Part shown: positions 39,603 to 48,955 of the stretch, in pieces
How the letters are laid out: every line of letters starts with the position of its first letter
How positions within the stretch are numbered: the first letter of the stretch is position 1
From: a virus
Direction: 5' to 3' (one strand)
DNA: 64,000 bases
IMG/VR virus record: IMGVR_UViG_3300010885_032796
Coordinates: 1-64,000 of that record
Position numbers and translations under genes: made by a program
Notes under the pieces: generated by a model
Told to the model about the DNA's origin: nothing
Database searches by the model: none
What the model saw: only the letters and a program-made list of their open reading frames with translations

Positions 39603-40363
39603 TACAGCACACTCCTGCCCACAGAAGAAATAACAATAGCGTCGTTTTCTTGGTAGATCCGCAGCACAGTGTCGGTGCCGGTGGCTGTGATGGTGAAATT
39701 GCCAAACTCGTCTGGCGGCACGTTGTTAATTGTCTTCAGGTAGCGCGGCGCCGGGGCAGAACTGCCGGGCGCGTTACACAGACTGCGCTTGAACAGCGGG
39801 TTGCCGACAATGTCTACCCGGATTACGTTGTCGCCTTCTTTGCGCAGCACAACGCCCTGATCGCCAACCAGCCAGATGTCGCCATACAGCGTGCGTCCTG
39901 TGTCAGCGTCTGTTATGCCGCGAACGCCGGGTTCGTTAGCCGGTATGACCACGCTGCTGACAAACTCAGTCGCTTTGGCCGTGAACGTGTATGTCCCGAT
40001 GTCCCATGTGGTAAAGCTGGCCAGATTGTTAGCCAGAAGCATGCCAGCTGGGCGCCCGTATGCGTCTGTAAATGGCAAGACACCATCTGCCGGCGGGTCG
40101 AACGTGCCGTACGAGGCTGTAATCAGAAAGGCGCTGTTTGCATCGCCGATTGTGACGGTTACGTTTTGCGCGCTAACGACTACAGCCGAGATATACAGCT
40201 TGCCGACAGACCGGATAGGGAAGAGCGATGCGTCGATAAACGTGTCCCCGCCAATAGCGACTTTGCCTGAAGTTGATTTCAGGGTGGCGTTGTCGGCAAA
40301 CGGGTACTTGGAGTCTTGCTGCTCGTCACGGAACTGCGGGTAAAGTATGCGCGCGCTTGTCAT
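39602..40363 (-). CDS. Fibre or decoration protein, paralogue 2
   Basis: 253 residues. FRDEQQDSKYPFADNATL gives the conserved N-terminal motif; strands and YLKTINNVPPDEFGNFTITA close the protein, as in the paralogues. Secreted-protein features are absent. Function is inferred from position and similarity to the neighbours. Confidence 0.65.
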   Translation of the reverse strand: MTSARILYPQFRDEQQDSKYPFADNATLKSTSGKVAIGGDTFIDASLFPIRSVGKLYISAVVVSAQNVTVTIGDANSAFLITASYGTFDPPADGVLPFTDAYGRPAGMLLANNLASFTTWDIGTYTFTAKATEFVSSVVIPANEPGVRGITDADTGRTLYGDIWLVGDQGVVLRKEGDNVIRVDIVGNPLFKRSLCNAPGSSAPAPRYLKTINNVPPDEFGNFTITATGTDTVLRIYQENDAIVISSVGRSVL

Positions 40364-40366
40364 GCT

Positions 40367-42079
40367 TTACTCCACTGTAAATTTGTTGAAGAACGTCAGC
40401 GACTGGTTGGAGAACAATCCAACCATACCAGTCAGGCTACCCGGGTTTAAAATCGTGGCTACGCCCGAAACTTGATTCGCGCCAGAGAGCTCTTCTGCGG
40501 CGTACTGCACGTCTACATTGCTGCCGTTCAGAATCATCGTGGCGGATAACGTGTACCAAGTGTTGGTTTTAACCGGCACAGCTGTATGCGCCTCTTCGAC
40601 AAAAGAACTGCCGGTGTAACGCAGCACCCGGATACGGCCCCGGATAGCGTCAAGCTGCACGGCCAGATATGTCGTAGTGATTGAAAGCGTCTGCGGGTTT
40701 TGCGTCTGCACGTAATTCAGGATAAGCCCGCCGTTTCGTGCAACGCCGTCTGCGCTGATTTTCAACTGCAGCGATATTTTGTGCCCGTACGCCCAGTCAG
40801 TCGGGCAGTTTTTTAACACAGCCAAATTGACTGCGCCGGTACCAGTAGTCGTGTACGTTTGGTGGCTTGTGTACTCTTCGACAGTCGCGTCACACAGGGC
40901 AGGCGCGTCTGTGTAGCGCACGTCAAAGAAACCCTGCCGTTGCGCAAAATACTCTTCCGGGTAGCACGAGGCAAACCCGATGCACAGCGGTAAAGTCAGG
41001 CATGTGTAATCTGTAGTCGGCAGCGTTTCGTTAACAACCACGTCAATGGCTGTGGTGGGATCTGGCCAGCAGTAAGCGTCTAGTGCGTCTGCTTGTTGGT
41101 AAGCAGGCGGCGTAGCTGCTGGATTCCAGTCATACGAAAAGTTAGTGTCCAGCGCGACGTACAGATATTGCGGGTCGCCAGTAGCCGGAAAAGCCTCAAA
41201 GCTGCTGTAGGCCCGTGTTGTCTTGCCGTCAGGTTTGCAGCACGCGTCTTGAAACGCTTGCGGCTGTTTAAGCTGATTTGCCGTGCATAGGTCAGTAAGC
41301 GTGGCGTCCGTGAGTAGATTTATGCCGCCCGTGAACTGCTCTTGATTGAAGTTGAACGCAATATTGATGTTGCCATTGCAGTCTGGCTCAATACCGTTTA
41401 GCGTCATAATCGGCTGCTTCGGGCATGTGCCGCTTTCAGGGCGCTGGCTGCAAGGGCCCAAGAACTCCGTCAGCGGGTTGTAGGCTGTCGTGATCTGAGC
41501 GCTGTCGAGCCTGAACACAATCGCTGGATATACTGTGCCGTCGTATTCAATGGGTTCGTATGTCGCTGTTACAGGAGTAGACGCCGCCATGGTGACAACA
41601 CCCTGCAGCGCCGTTCCGACGTTCAACTTGCCAATAGACGGCACGGGCAAGGGCTTGTAGGGCTGGGCGCAACGTGGCTGTATCAGTGTCTGCGTGGGCT
41701 GTGTATAGCGCCCGGCAAAAGTCTCAGTCAGCCCCGGGCCAAATACAACCCAGCCAGATACGCCGGGTTGCAGGGCCGTGATCGCGTAGTTCACATAGCT
41801 GTTGATTGGTTTTGGAAGCGAGACAACAGCGACAGGTGTGCCCGACGTAGCAAGAATGTCGTTCACCGCGCCGAACAGCACAGTCACAATCCCAGCCGAC
41901 ACTGTTACGCCCTGCACATACAAGTAGCGCCCAATTGCTGCCGGGAACCGGATATTGCAGTCGACTAAGATATCATTACGCAGAAACGCGCCGGCATCGT
42001 CTACGCCTGTACTTGACTCGTCAAGCGGGTAGCTCCGGTTGGCCTGCAGGTTGTACCAATTTTGGTTGCGTACAGACAT
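40367..42079 (-). CDS. Fibre protein, paralogue 3, with lectin-like C-terminus
   Basis: 570 residues. NQNWYNLQANRSYPLDESST is the family start; PIMTLNGIEPDCNGNINIAF the shared motif (about 235-255). A YSSFEAFPATGDPQYLYVAL unit with YDW follows. The last 180 residues (GHKISLQLKISADG, GRIRVLRYTGSSFVEEA, GMVGLFSNQSLTFFNKFTVE) look like a LamG/concanavalin-type jelly roll that could bind glycans on the host. Confidence 0.7.
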   Translation of the reverse strand: MSVRNQNWYNLQANRSYPLDESSTGVDDAGAFLRNDILVDCNIRFPAAIGRYLYVQGVTVSAGIVTVLFGAVNDILATSGTPVAVVSLPKPINSYVNYAITALQPGVSGWVVFGPGLTETFAGRYTQPTQTLIQPRCAQPYKPLPVPSIGKLNVGTALQGVVTMAASTPVTATYEPIEYDGTVYPAIVFRLDSAQITTAYNPLTEFLGPCSQRPESGTCPKQPIMTLNGIEPDCNGNINIAFNFNQEQFTGGINLLTDATLTDLCTANQLKQPQAFQDACCKPDGKTTRAYSSFEAFPATGDPQYLYVALDTNFSYDWNPAATPPAYQQADALDAYCWPDPTTAIDVVVNETLPTTDYTCLTLPLCIGFASCYPEEYFAQRQGFFDVRYTDAPALCDATVEEYTSHQTYTTTGTGAVNLAVLKNCPTDWAYGHKISLQLKISADGVARNGGLILNYVQTQNPQTLSITTTYLAVQLDAIRGRIRVLRYTGSSFVEEAHTAVPVKTNTWYTLSATMILNGSNVDVQYAAEELSGANQVSGVATILNPGSLTGMVGLFSNQSLTFFNKFTVE

Positions 42080-42082
42080 GGT

Positions 42083-43678
42083 TTAGCACGGCGCCTCTGT
42101 TGTTCCGGTTTCGCTGCAGTAAAGCGCTTGCGCCACCGTGGCTACGGCAGGCTCGATTATGATGCGCAGGTATTCGTTGACCCATTGATACACGAAACCG
42201 TTAGACAGGTCGGTATACAGTGTATTCGCTTTGCCCGTGGCCGGAAACACTGACAGGCTGCTGTAGCTTTCACGCGCGTCTTGGCTGCCGCAGTTATTCC
42301 GCATGAGCGACTGGTCGCTGAGCGCACCTGTAAGTACACCGGTGACAATAACTGGCCCGGCGGGCTTGCTGCCGTCTGCGGCCAAGAATTTCACGCGGAA
42401 CTTCAGGTATGCAGAATCCCCCGGCGGTATCTGTGGCAACGTCGACGAGTATGTCAGGCCATCGGGCGACGGGTACACAGCGACCGGCTTGCCATTTACG
42501 TTAGGCCCGAAAAGCGCTGTGTTGCCGCAGACCAGTGATGCTGTTACGCCGGGGCTGCTAACTGTAAGCATGACCGACAGCGTGACCGGCGGCAGGCATG
42601 TGGTGCATGGATTGCAGGCCATCATGACAATGTCCATGTATGGACACATCTGCGGCGTTAACATCAACCGCAGCGGGTTAGCTGTGCTACAGCCACGTTG
42701 CGCGTTCCAGCGGGCTATGTTGTTCTCGTGAGCTGTGCGAACATTCTCTGCGCGCTGCCCAATAAGGGCATATCGGTCCCGAGTTAGGTTGAGGTATTTT
42801 GCCAGATCAGAGTAGTCTGAGCATTTGCAGCAGGGCGCTGTGCAACCTGTGCCAATGTGCAGCTGGTTATCTGGATCTACGGCGCCGTCGACTAGAGGCC
42901 GGCGCGCAAACAAGCAGTCTGTGGCAGAGATCAGGAAGTCGCCGCTGGCGCTAGGAGACACGCCATTGATAGACGTAATTGGCACGTCTCCTGTGCTTGA
43001 GCACGGCGCCAGCCCGGCACCAGAGCCAGCTTGTGCTGAGACAGTGATAGCCGTGTTGTTGCGAAACGGGCTATTGCTCGATACCTGCCCGGCCAGCTCA
43101 GTGTTGTAACTATTCTTGAGCAGTATGTTGCCAGCGTACGGCCCATGCTCGCTCTGGCCGTTGCGGACGCTGATCGTGCGCAACCTGCGGGGCATTTGAT
43201 ATGTAGCGCGGCCAGCAAGTTTAGCGCTGGTTGGGGTCAGGTACTTATCGTACTGTTGCTGTTCGGCTGTGTCGGGCGCCCATGTCGTATGCGTAACCAG
43301 TCGACACACGGCTGCACTACCCAGCCACTCGTATATCTTGTAGTCTGTGCCCCACGCGCTTACAGTGAACGCGGTGTTTACGGCACTGTTGAACACGACG
43401 CGGTTGGCGGCGTCGACCACAACAATGTCGGCGGCGTGCGTTGGCGTGAAGAAGTCAACAGCTGGGGTGTTCTCTACACACCCTACGCCATAAAGATATC
43501 TAATCGACAGCGGGTATGTGATCTCAAACGCTGGCGGTTCAAAAGCCAAATAGAAATCAGCCAACAGGTAGTCGATGTCGCTAGACGGTCGGACAAGCGG
43601 GTAGTCCAGTCCGGCATCTTGGTTTACGCCGATACCGGCCCGGCCGCTTGACGATATTACGTAATCAGGGCACGCCAT
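42083..43678 (-). CDS. Fibre protein, paralogue 4
   Basis: 531 residues from ATG 43678 (CAGGG upstream). An N-terminal DYPLVRPSSDIDYLLADFYL domain, the SINGVSPSASGDFLISATDC motif, a Cys cluster (CTAPCCKCSDYSDLAKYL) with a helix, and a beta-rich second half with YSSLSVFPATGKANTLYTDL and YQW. The Cys cluster and helix are shared with paralogue 5. Probably a virion fibre or adaptor. Confidence 0.65.
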   Translation of the reverse strand: MACPDYVISSSGRAGIGVNQDAGLDYPLVRPSSDIDYLLADFYLAFEPPAFEITYPLSIRYLYGVGCVENTPAVDFFTPTHAADIVVVDAANRVVFNSAVNTAFTVSAWGTDYKIYEWLGSAAVCRLVTHTTWAPDTAEQQQYDKYLTPTSAKLAGRATYQMPRRLRTISVRNGQSEHGPYAGNILLKNSYNTELAGQVSSNSPFRNNTAITVSAQAGSGAGLAPCSSTGDVPITSINGVSPSASGDFLISATDCLFARRPLVDGAVDPDNQLHIGTGCTAPCCKCSDYSDLAKYLNLTRDRYALIGQRAENVRTAHENNIARWNAQRGCSTANPLRLMLTPQMCPYMDIVMMACNPCTTCLPPVTLSVMLTVSSPGVTASLVCGNTALFGPNVNGKPVAVYPSPDGLTYSSTLPQIPPGDSAYLKFRVKFLAADGSKPAGPVIVTGVLTGALSDQSLMRNNCGSQDARESYSSLSVFPATGKANTLYTDLSNGFVYQWVNEYLRIIIEPAVATVAQALYCSETGTTEAPC

Positions 43679-43682
43679 TGTT

Positions 43683-44636
43683 TCACCCTGACGTGCAGCC
43701 AGAGTCTCCCAGCTTGCTGCCGAGCACGACAAGGCTCATTTGTGTTACTTCGCCGCCCATCCGGGTAAGAAAGTTCTGCAGTGTTGCAGCCCCGTCTCCA
43801 AATCGGTTGACCTGATTTTTCAGCGCGTCTAGCTCTTTGCAGCCGCAGCATGGCGTGGCGCACGTGTCGGCAAACTTGAGCCCGCTGTTATTGGCGCCAT
43901 TCAATGGGGTGATAGCCAAGCATGAGTCCGGCGCAAACATGAAGTTGCCGTCCAGCGACGTCACGCCGTTGATAGACCGGATACAGGGCCCAGTCGAGTT
44001 TGTCACGCACGCGCATGTCTCGTTTAGATTCGCGCCAGAGATTGCTTTGATCGTAATCTCAGTCGTGCTACCAACAGTGGCTACGTCGATGTTGATGTTG
44101 CCGCCAGCAACCAGTGTGACGTCGCCGTAGATAGGCGCGCTAAGTTCATTGTTGTTGCTGATCTGCAGTCGTTGCACCCCGCGGATCATAGGCCGGATGC
44201 AGTCTGTCTCCAGTTCACCGGCAGCTTGTGTGAACTCATAAAGCCCGGGCGGCAACTTGTCGATATCGTCAAGCGAGCCAAGCACCAGTTGGCCGACGCA
44301 GTCAGCGAAGTCGTTTATTCCGCCCAGCGCATAAGTTTGGTCGGCAACGTAGCCCGTGCGGATGATGTTGGCTGCTGCTACGTCTACAGTGTCACCAGCC
44401 GCCTCGTAACCCACCGTAATATTGAAGCCAGTGGGGGAGATCAGCACGCGCCGCACAAAGAAGTTGCTGGGCGCGAACGTCAGGCCAGAATGAATAGGCA
44501 AATACAGGCCGACGAGAAAGCTGTCTGGCAGCGTGAGCGTGCCGGTAGTGTCAGTTTTTGTAGCCCGAGTTGTGAACGGGTACGAGCGCTGGGCGTTGTG
44601 GTTCAGCCACTCTAAATTCCAGTTTCCGATAACCAT
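43683..44636 (-). CDS. Fibre protein, paralogue 5
   Basis: 317 residues. NWNLEWLNHNAQRSYPFTTR is the clearest family start, followed by DTTGTLTLPDSFLVGLYLPI, typical of phage fibre or baseplate proteins. CIRSINGVTSLDGNFMFAPD and CATPCCGCKELDALKNQVNR close it with a helical C-terminus. The order and Cys cluster match paralogue 4. Confidence 0.7.
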   Translation of the reverse strand: MVIGNWNLEWLNHNAQRSYPFTTRATKTDTTGTLTLPDSFLVGLYLPIHSGLTFAPSNFFVRRVLISPTGFNITVGYEAAGDTVDVAAANIIRTGYVADQTYALGGINDFADCVGQLVLGSLDDIDKLPPGLYEFTQAAGELETDCIRPMIRGVQRLQISNNNELSAPIYGDVTLVAGGNINIDVATVGSTTEITIKAISGANLNETCACVTNSTGPCIRSINGVTSLDGNFMFAPDSCLAITPLNGANNSGLKFADTCATPCCGCKELDALKNQVNRFGDGAATLQNFLTRMGGEVTQMSLVVLGSKLGDSGCTSG

Positions 44637-44652
44637 GACAGTTCACACACCC

Positions 44653-46539
44653 TTATGTAGCGCTGTACACAATTCCGGCGATCCTCAACACGCCTACGTC
44701 GCCCAAATACGCATCAGCATCAGTGCGGCCGATGGTCACAAGCACTGTATCGCCAGCTGCAATACTGAACGGCGCGCTGTCTTTGACAATCGCAATGTCA
44801 GACGACAGCGTTACGACCGAGTTGAACGTTAAGTTTGTGTCGTTTTGTTCAAGAGGAGTGCCCGTGATAGCGGCGGGAGCCGGCAGACGGCGGTACGTCA
44901 TGTAAAGCGCCGGCAATGACTGGCTTGCACCACCGCGGCCGAAGAACTGCACGCGGATCTTCATTTGCAGGTTATCGCCAAGATTGCTGTCGGGTACGTT
45001 GAGCCGTACGCGCAGCAATGAAGCTTGGCCGGGCGGGAAGCCGATATATGGAATGTCCATATACAGCCGCTCGACGGTATCGCTGAGCCGGATGATCTGC
45101 GGCGAAATCTCGCGCTCGACCAGCTGATCTGTGTAGTCGAGTTTCACCACGCCTTGATGCAGCACGTGGTTGCCGCTCAGGCCAAACTCGTCCAGCTCGG
45201 CAGTAGTTAAGTTACGCTTTGTGCCGCGGGTGCTGGAGAGCGAAAGCTGGTTAGACGTTGTGAATACGCCTTCTGTGACCCAGCCGGCTTTCAGTTTGTT
45301 ACCGCCGGGGGCTTCTTTCAGCGCCTGCCCACCAATAGCCTCTGCTGGAAGTATGGGCAGGTTGATGTCGAGCATCAGGTCGCCGGTGCCGGTGGTGCTT
45401 GGCGTCCCGTCGCAGCTCTCGACAAGAATGGGGCTGCCGGGAGCCGACTCAAGCTTTGTTACAGCTGTACGGTCATTGCCGTACAGCATGCGCAGAAACA
45501 CAACCTCTACGCGCATGTCTTCCTGCACGGGGCACGCTGTTGACTCAGGTGCGTAGTCTGCGTCTGTAGTATCTGTGTCAGCGGGCCACGGCACTTCGCC
45601 AAAGCAGTCTTTCATCCACCAGATGCCGTTGCGGTCACAAATAACAAAACCAGCTGCGCCCTGCGCTACTTCACTCGCGCCGCGTTGTTTTGGCGCTGTT
45701 GGCGAGCCCGCTGTCTCATCGTGACCCTTGTCCCACAGCACAGCGACGGACTGAATTGGCACCGGGGGCCAGACATTGGCCAGCGTGGTGTGTTGCGACA
45801 AGTTGTAGCCGAACTTAGCTCCGGCTGGCGCCTTGCCGTTGAAACTACCGTGCGCTGCCGGGAGCCAACCCTGCAAGTTAGCGTCAGCGTCTGTGATCAC
45901 GTGTGCGTCGGTGTCTTCTGGCTGCGTGTGCGTGCCAGCTGGCTTGGCGTACAGCGCAAACCTGTAATGAGTGTGCTCGTCAATGAAGTCGCGCAGGTGC
46001 GGCATAACAACAACACGCGGCACATCGGAGCAGTTGTCTTTGGGGCCCTGCACGTGGCATACGCTCACGTTTACAGACGGCTTCTGCTGCGTGAGCTTCC
46101 CGGGCTCAGATGTTGAAAGGTAGTAGCGACCGGGCAGTACGGCGCCGGTGATGGCGTTGTCCAAGTTCGAGATATCGACGATGCCCTGCAGCACAATGTC
46201 GCCCAGTGTGGCTGTGCGCTTTGTGAGACACAGGCCCACGCAGTCAGATGACGGCTGCACGGTCGGGAGCTGGGTGACAGTGTCGTTAGCGACAGAAGCA
46301 AGCGCCTGCTCGTAGCGCTGCGTAGTGTAGTTCCAGTACACCGGCTGGCCGGGCATTACGTTTGTTGCGATTGTTGCGTTTGAGTCAACAATGGCCCGGC
46401 CGACCACAGCTGCGTCCAGCCGGTCTTTCAGGTGGTCCGTACGGTCGGCCAGCGTGCGGTCAGCGCGATTGACGACGTCTGCCTGCACCGGCTCGCCGGG
46501 GGCGACGTACGACACTTTATTGAGCCAGTTACTGGGCAT
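44653..46539 (-). CDS. Virion structural protein, 628 residues
   Basis: MPSNWLNKVSYVAPGEPVQA then NRADRTLADRTDHLKDRLDA is a common start of phage baseplate or fibre proteins that trimerise on the particle. A long beta-rich body follows, with HTHYRFALYAKPAGTHTQPE and an end with VLVTIGRTDADAYLGDVGVL. ATG 46539 has GGGAGG upstream. It is likely to be a baseplate-associated fibre carrier; the exact role is unknown. Confidence 0.65.
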   Translation of the reverse strand: MPSNWLNKVSYVAPGEPVQADVVNRADRTLADRTDHLKDRLDAAVVGRAIVDSNATIATNVMPGQPVYWNYTTQRYEQALASVANDTVTQLPTVQPSSDCVGLCLTKRTATLGDIVLQGIVDISNLDNAITGAVLPGRYYLSTSEPGKLTQQKPSVNVSVCHVQGPKDNCSDVPRVVVMPHLRDFIDEHTHYRFALYAKPAGTHTQPEDTDAHVITDADANLQGWLPAAHGSFNGKAPAGAKFGYNLSQHTTLANVWPPVPIQSVAVLWDKGHDETAGSPTAPKQRGASEVAQGAAGFVICDRNGIWWMKDCFGEVPWPADTDTTDADYAPESTACPVQEDMRVEVVFLRMLYGNDRTAVTKLESAPGSPILVESCDGTPSTTGTGDLMLDINLPILPAEAIGGQALKEAPGGNKLKAGWVTEGVFTTSNQLSLSSTRGTKRNLTTAELDEFGLSGNHVLHQGVVKLDYTDQLVEREISPQIIRLSDTVERLYMDIPYIGFPPGQASLLRVRLNVPDSNLGDNLQMKIRVQFFGRGGASQSLPALYMTYRRLPAPAAITGTPLEQNDTNLTFNSVVTLSSDIAIVKDSAPFSIAAGDTVLVTIGRTDADAYLGDVGVLRIAGIVYSAT

Positions 46540-46586
46540 CCTTGCCTCCCGCGAAATGGAACACTAGTGGGCCGCGAAACGGTGCA

Positions 46587-47210
46587 CTACTCAAATGCGA
46601 TATCCCAAGTAATGCCGATCTGGGAGGACGCTTCTTTTGTTACCTGATTGGCGCCTGTAAACATCGTGCGCGCAAACACGGCATCTTTTGTGCGGTCGCT
46701 AAACACTGGCGCGGCAACAAGCGTTGCGGCAAACACCTTGCTGTTCACGACATTGCTAAACGCCTTGCCGCGCACGCCAGTAGTGCCGGACGTCTGTGCA
46801 AAGAACGTCAACTGGTTGGCCTGCTGGCTGATCGGCAGGTTCGCCTCAAAGCCGCTGGATACCCCAAGTGCCGGCTCCAGACTCAGCGGAATACGCAAAA
46901 AGTCGCGCTCACCGGAAAGTGAGTTGTAGTAATTAATGCCGACATCCCGGGCAAAACCTGTTGTCGCGATAACGTCGGCTGGGTTTTCTTGGTTCTCAAA
47001 CTCGATATACAGCGCCGAGATGTGATAAGACGGCCGGTCAGCCTGTGCGCGGTAGCCAAGTTGCTTGGCAGCGATAAAGCCCCACGAATACTGGATTTGG
47101 TTGTGCTGCGAAAAAATAGGCGTGTGCAAGCCGGTTTTTTCGTCAATGCTCCAAAGCGTGACGTGACCGCGAACGCCAAAATTTTCCGGTGTGATTTTGT
47201 CAGCAGCCAT
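46587..47210 (-). CDS. Virion structural protein, 207 residues
   Basis: FGVRGHVTLWSIDEKTGLHT then FSQHNQIQYSWGFIAAKQLG has the layout V.G...L...D..TG......HN.I...G of phage tail or fibre proteins. The remainder is beta-rich. ATG 47210 has AAGGA upstream. It lies next to the baseplate wedge genes. Confidence 0.65.
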   Translation of the reverse strand: MAADKITPENFGVRGHVTLWSIDEKTGLHTPIFSQHNQIQYSWGFIAAKQLGYRAQADRPSYHISALYIEFENQENPADVIATTGFARDVGINYYNSLSGERDFLRIPLSLEPALGVSSGFEANLPISQQANQLTFFAQTSGTTGVRGKAFSNVVNSKVFAATLVAAPVFSDRTKDAVFARTMFTGANQVTKEASSQIGITWDIAFE

Positions 47211-47219
47211 TGTGGTTCC

Positions 47220-48947
47220 TTACTGGCACGTACCTGATACCAACCTGACCGTTACGCCCAAATCCTGCACAAGTGTTACCGGCACAGTGTCGCTTTGGGG
47301 CGCCATTCCGGTAAAAACACGCGCTGTATCGCTGATAACGTCTTCGGCGTTTACAACGTCTAGCCCGCCTGTCAGCTCGAAAATCACTATCATTGCGACC
47401 TGCGGCGGGAGCAACTGCCGTAGGTGTCTAACATTGTACAGGCCGAGGTGATTTTGCCCCAACGCAGAAATTTGAATTCTGACTACAAATATGTTGTTTC
47501 GCAGCACATTTTCTACCAAAAACTGCATTGGGTTAATGGTTCTTGGCAGATGGGTTACTTCCGGCTCTGTAACTGAGTTTGCCCGCCTGTCGAGGATGTG
47601 CGCAAGCGTTCCCCGGCGTTTACTGCGCACAATACACGGCTGGTCGTTCGCTTGGGCAGACGCTACGCCCCGGCTGTGAATCTCGTCAAAGAACCGGTCT
47701 ACTTCTGCCGGTAAGCCCCCGAGCGCGAACTTCAGGTAGGTGTAGCCGCTTGGGTGGTCTGTAATCACCTCCAAGGGCACATCTACGTTCTCAAATACCA
47801 GCTCGCCGTAAAAGCAGGCAGACAGGAAACCGCCGTCGAGGGTCAGGGCGTTAATAGCCTTGCGGGTTCGGCGGCATACTTCTGAATTGGGGTCTAGCAG
47901 GATCTCGTCGTCGCCTTCGGTCGTAAGGCTTTCCCACAGGTTATCGGCCAGCACAGTGTCAGCAGGCGGGCAGCACACGAATTCCGGGTTTGTGGTGGTG
48001 AGTTGCGCGTATTTGTTGCCGACGAAGAACTCTGTGATCTCTAAGCCAGAAATTAGCTGTGTGCCGGCGCTGATCTGCTGGCCTACCGTCACTTTGGCTG
48101 TAGCGCCGGTGTTGAACCTGTAAACAGCCTTGTCGGTTATGATAAGTAAACCCGTGGCGTCCCGGTCAACCACTTCTACGGTTTCAGTGGGCTCAAGGCT
48201 AACCGGGATGCCACTGATCGCCGCGAGGGCCAAATCCAGTGTCGCCGCGCTAGCGCCGCCTTCGATAAGGCCGTTTATGATCGCGTTGGTGAGGTCTTTG
48301 TAGCCCTGACTGGTCTTTAGGTACAGCCCGACAGCGTACGCAAACTGGCGGAACACGTACTCGTAATCGAACTGGCCGCAGAACCCCCAGAGCACTATTT
48401 CTTCGTCGTTCTCTACGCCTGCGATTGGTTTGCGCACCAGCCCGAGGTTGTCGAACGGATTGACCGGGAAAACAATCGAGTTGCGCGTCGAGTCGATTGT
48501 GAAATCTATGTTTTTCAGCAGCGCCACTGTCGGATACGTAATCCGGTTGAACAGTTGGCGCACATCAGCGAGCTTGGCCGGCAGCGGGAAGGCAAAGCTT
48601 GTTTGAACAGGTGTTACGTCAAACTGGAGGCCGGAGTAGTCAAATACACCGGCGTTGTCGTCAAACCGGCTACCGGCTACAGCCGCAGAGTTCAGCTCAG
48701 ACTTCTTTATCGTGATTGGCGTGATTGTCTCAGTGTGGAACAGCGGCACGTCATACCGGCTGAGCATTGCCAGCGTTTCAAGCAAGTTTTGGTACGTCTG
48801 GTTGGCTATCTGCCCTGTCGCTGCCGCATAAGACGAGACTTGGTCGGAGCTTGTGTACGTGCGGGACCAGAAGCTTCCGAGCACAGCAACGAGATTGCGT
48901 GCGCGGTCAAAGTCAGAGCCCGGGTATACAAATGTCGGTGTGTCCAT
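47220..48947 (-). CDS. Baseplate or tail structural protein, 575 residues
   Basis: It begins MDTPTFVYPGSDFDRARNLV then VLGSFWSRTYTSSDQVSSYA, like large baseplate proteins of big contractile phages that follow the J-like gene. The middle has alternating strands and helices, CCPP and CRRTRKAINALTLDGGFL. No known enzyme motif. The assignment comes from position between the J-like gene and fibre genes. Confidence 0.65.
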   Translation of the reverse strand: MDTPTFVYPGSDFDRARNLVAVLGSFWSRTYTSSDQVSSYAAATGQIANQTYQNLLETLAMLSRYDVPLFHTETITPITIKKSELNSAAVAGSRFDDNAGVFDYSGLQFDVTPVQTSFAFPLPAKLADVRQLFNRITYPTVALLKNIDFTIDSTRNSIVFPVNPFDNLGLVRKPIAGVENDEEIVLWGFCGQFDYEYVFRQFAYAVGLYLKTSQGYKDLTNAIINGLIEGGASAATLDLALAAISGIPVSLEPTETVEVVDRDATGLLIITDKAVYRFNTGATAKVTVGQQISAGTQLISGLEITEFFVGNKYAQLTTTNPEFVCCPPADTVLADNLWESLTTEGDDEILLDPNSEVCRRTRKAINALTLDGGFLSACFYGELVFENVDVPLEVITDHPSGYTYLKFALGGLPAEVDRFFDEIHSRGVASAQANDQPCIVRSKRRGTLAHILDRRANSVTEPEVTHLPRTINPMQFLVENVLRNNIFVVRIQISALGQNHLGLYNVRHLRQLLPPQVAMIVIFELTGGLDVVNAEDVISDTARVFTGMAPQSDTVPVTLVQDLGVTVRLVSGTCQ

Positions 48948-48955
48948 GCGTCACA

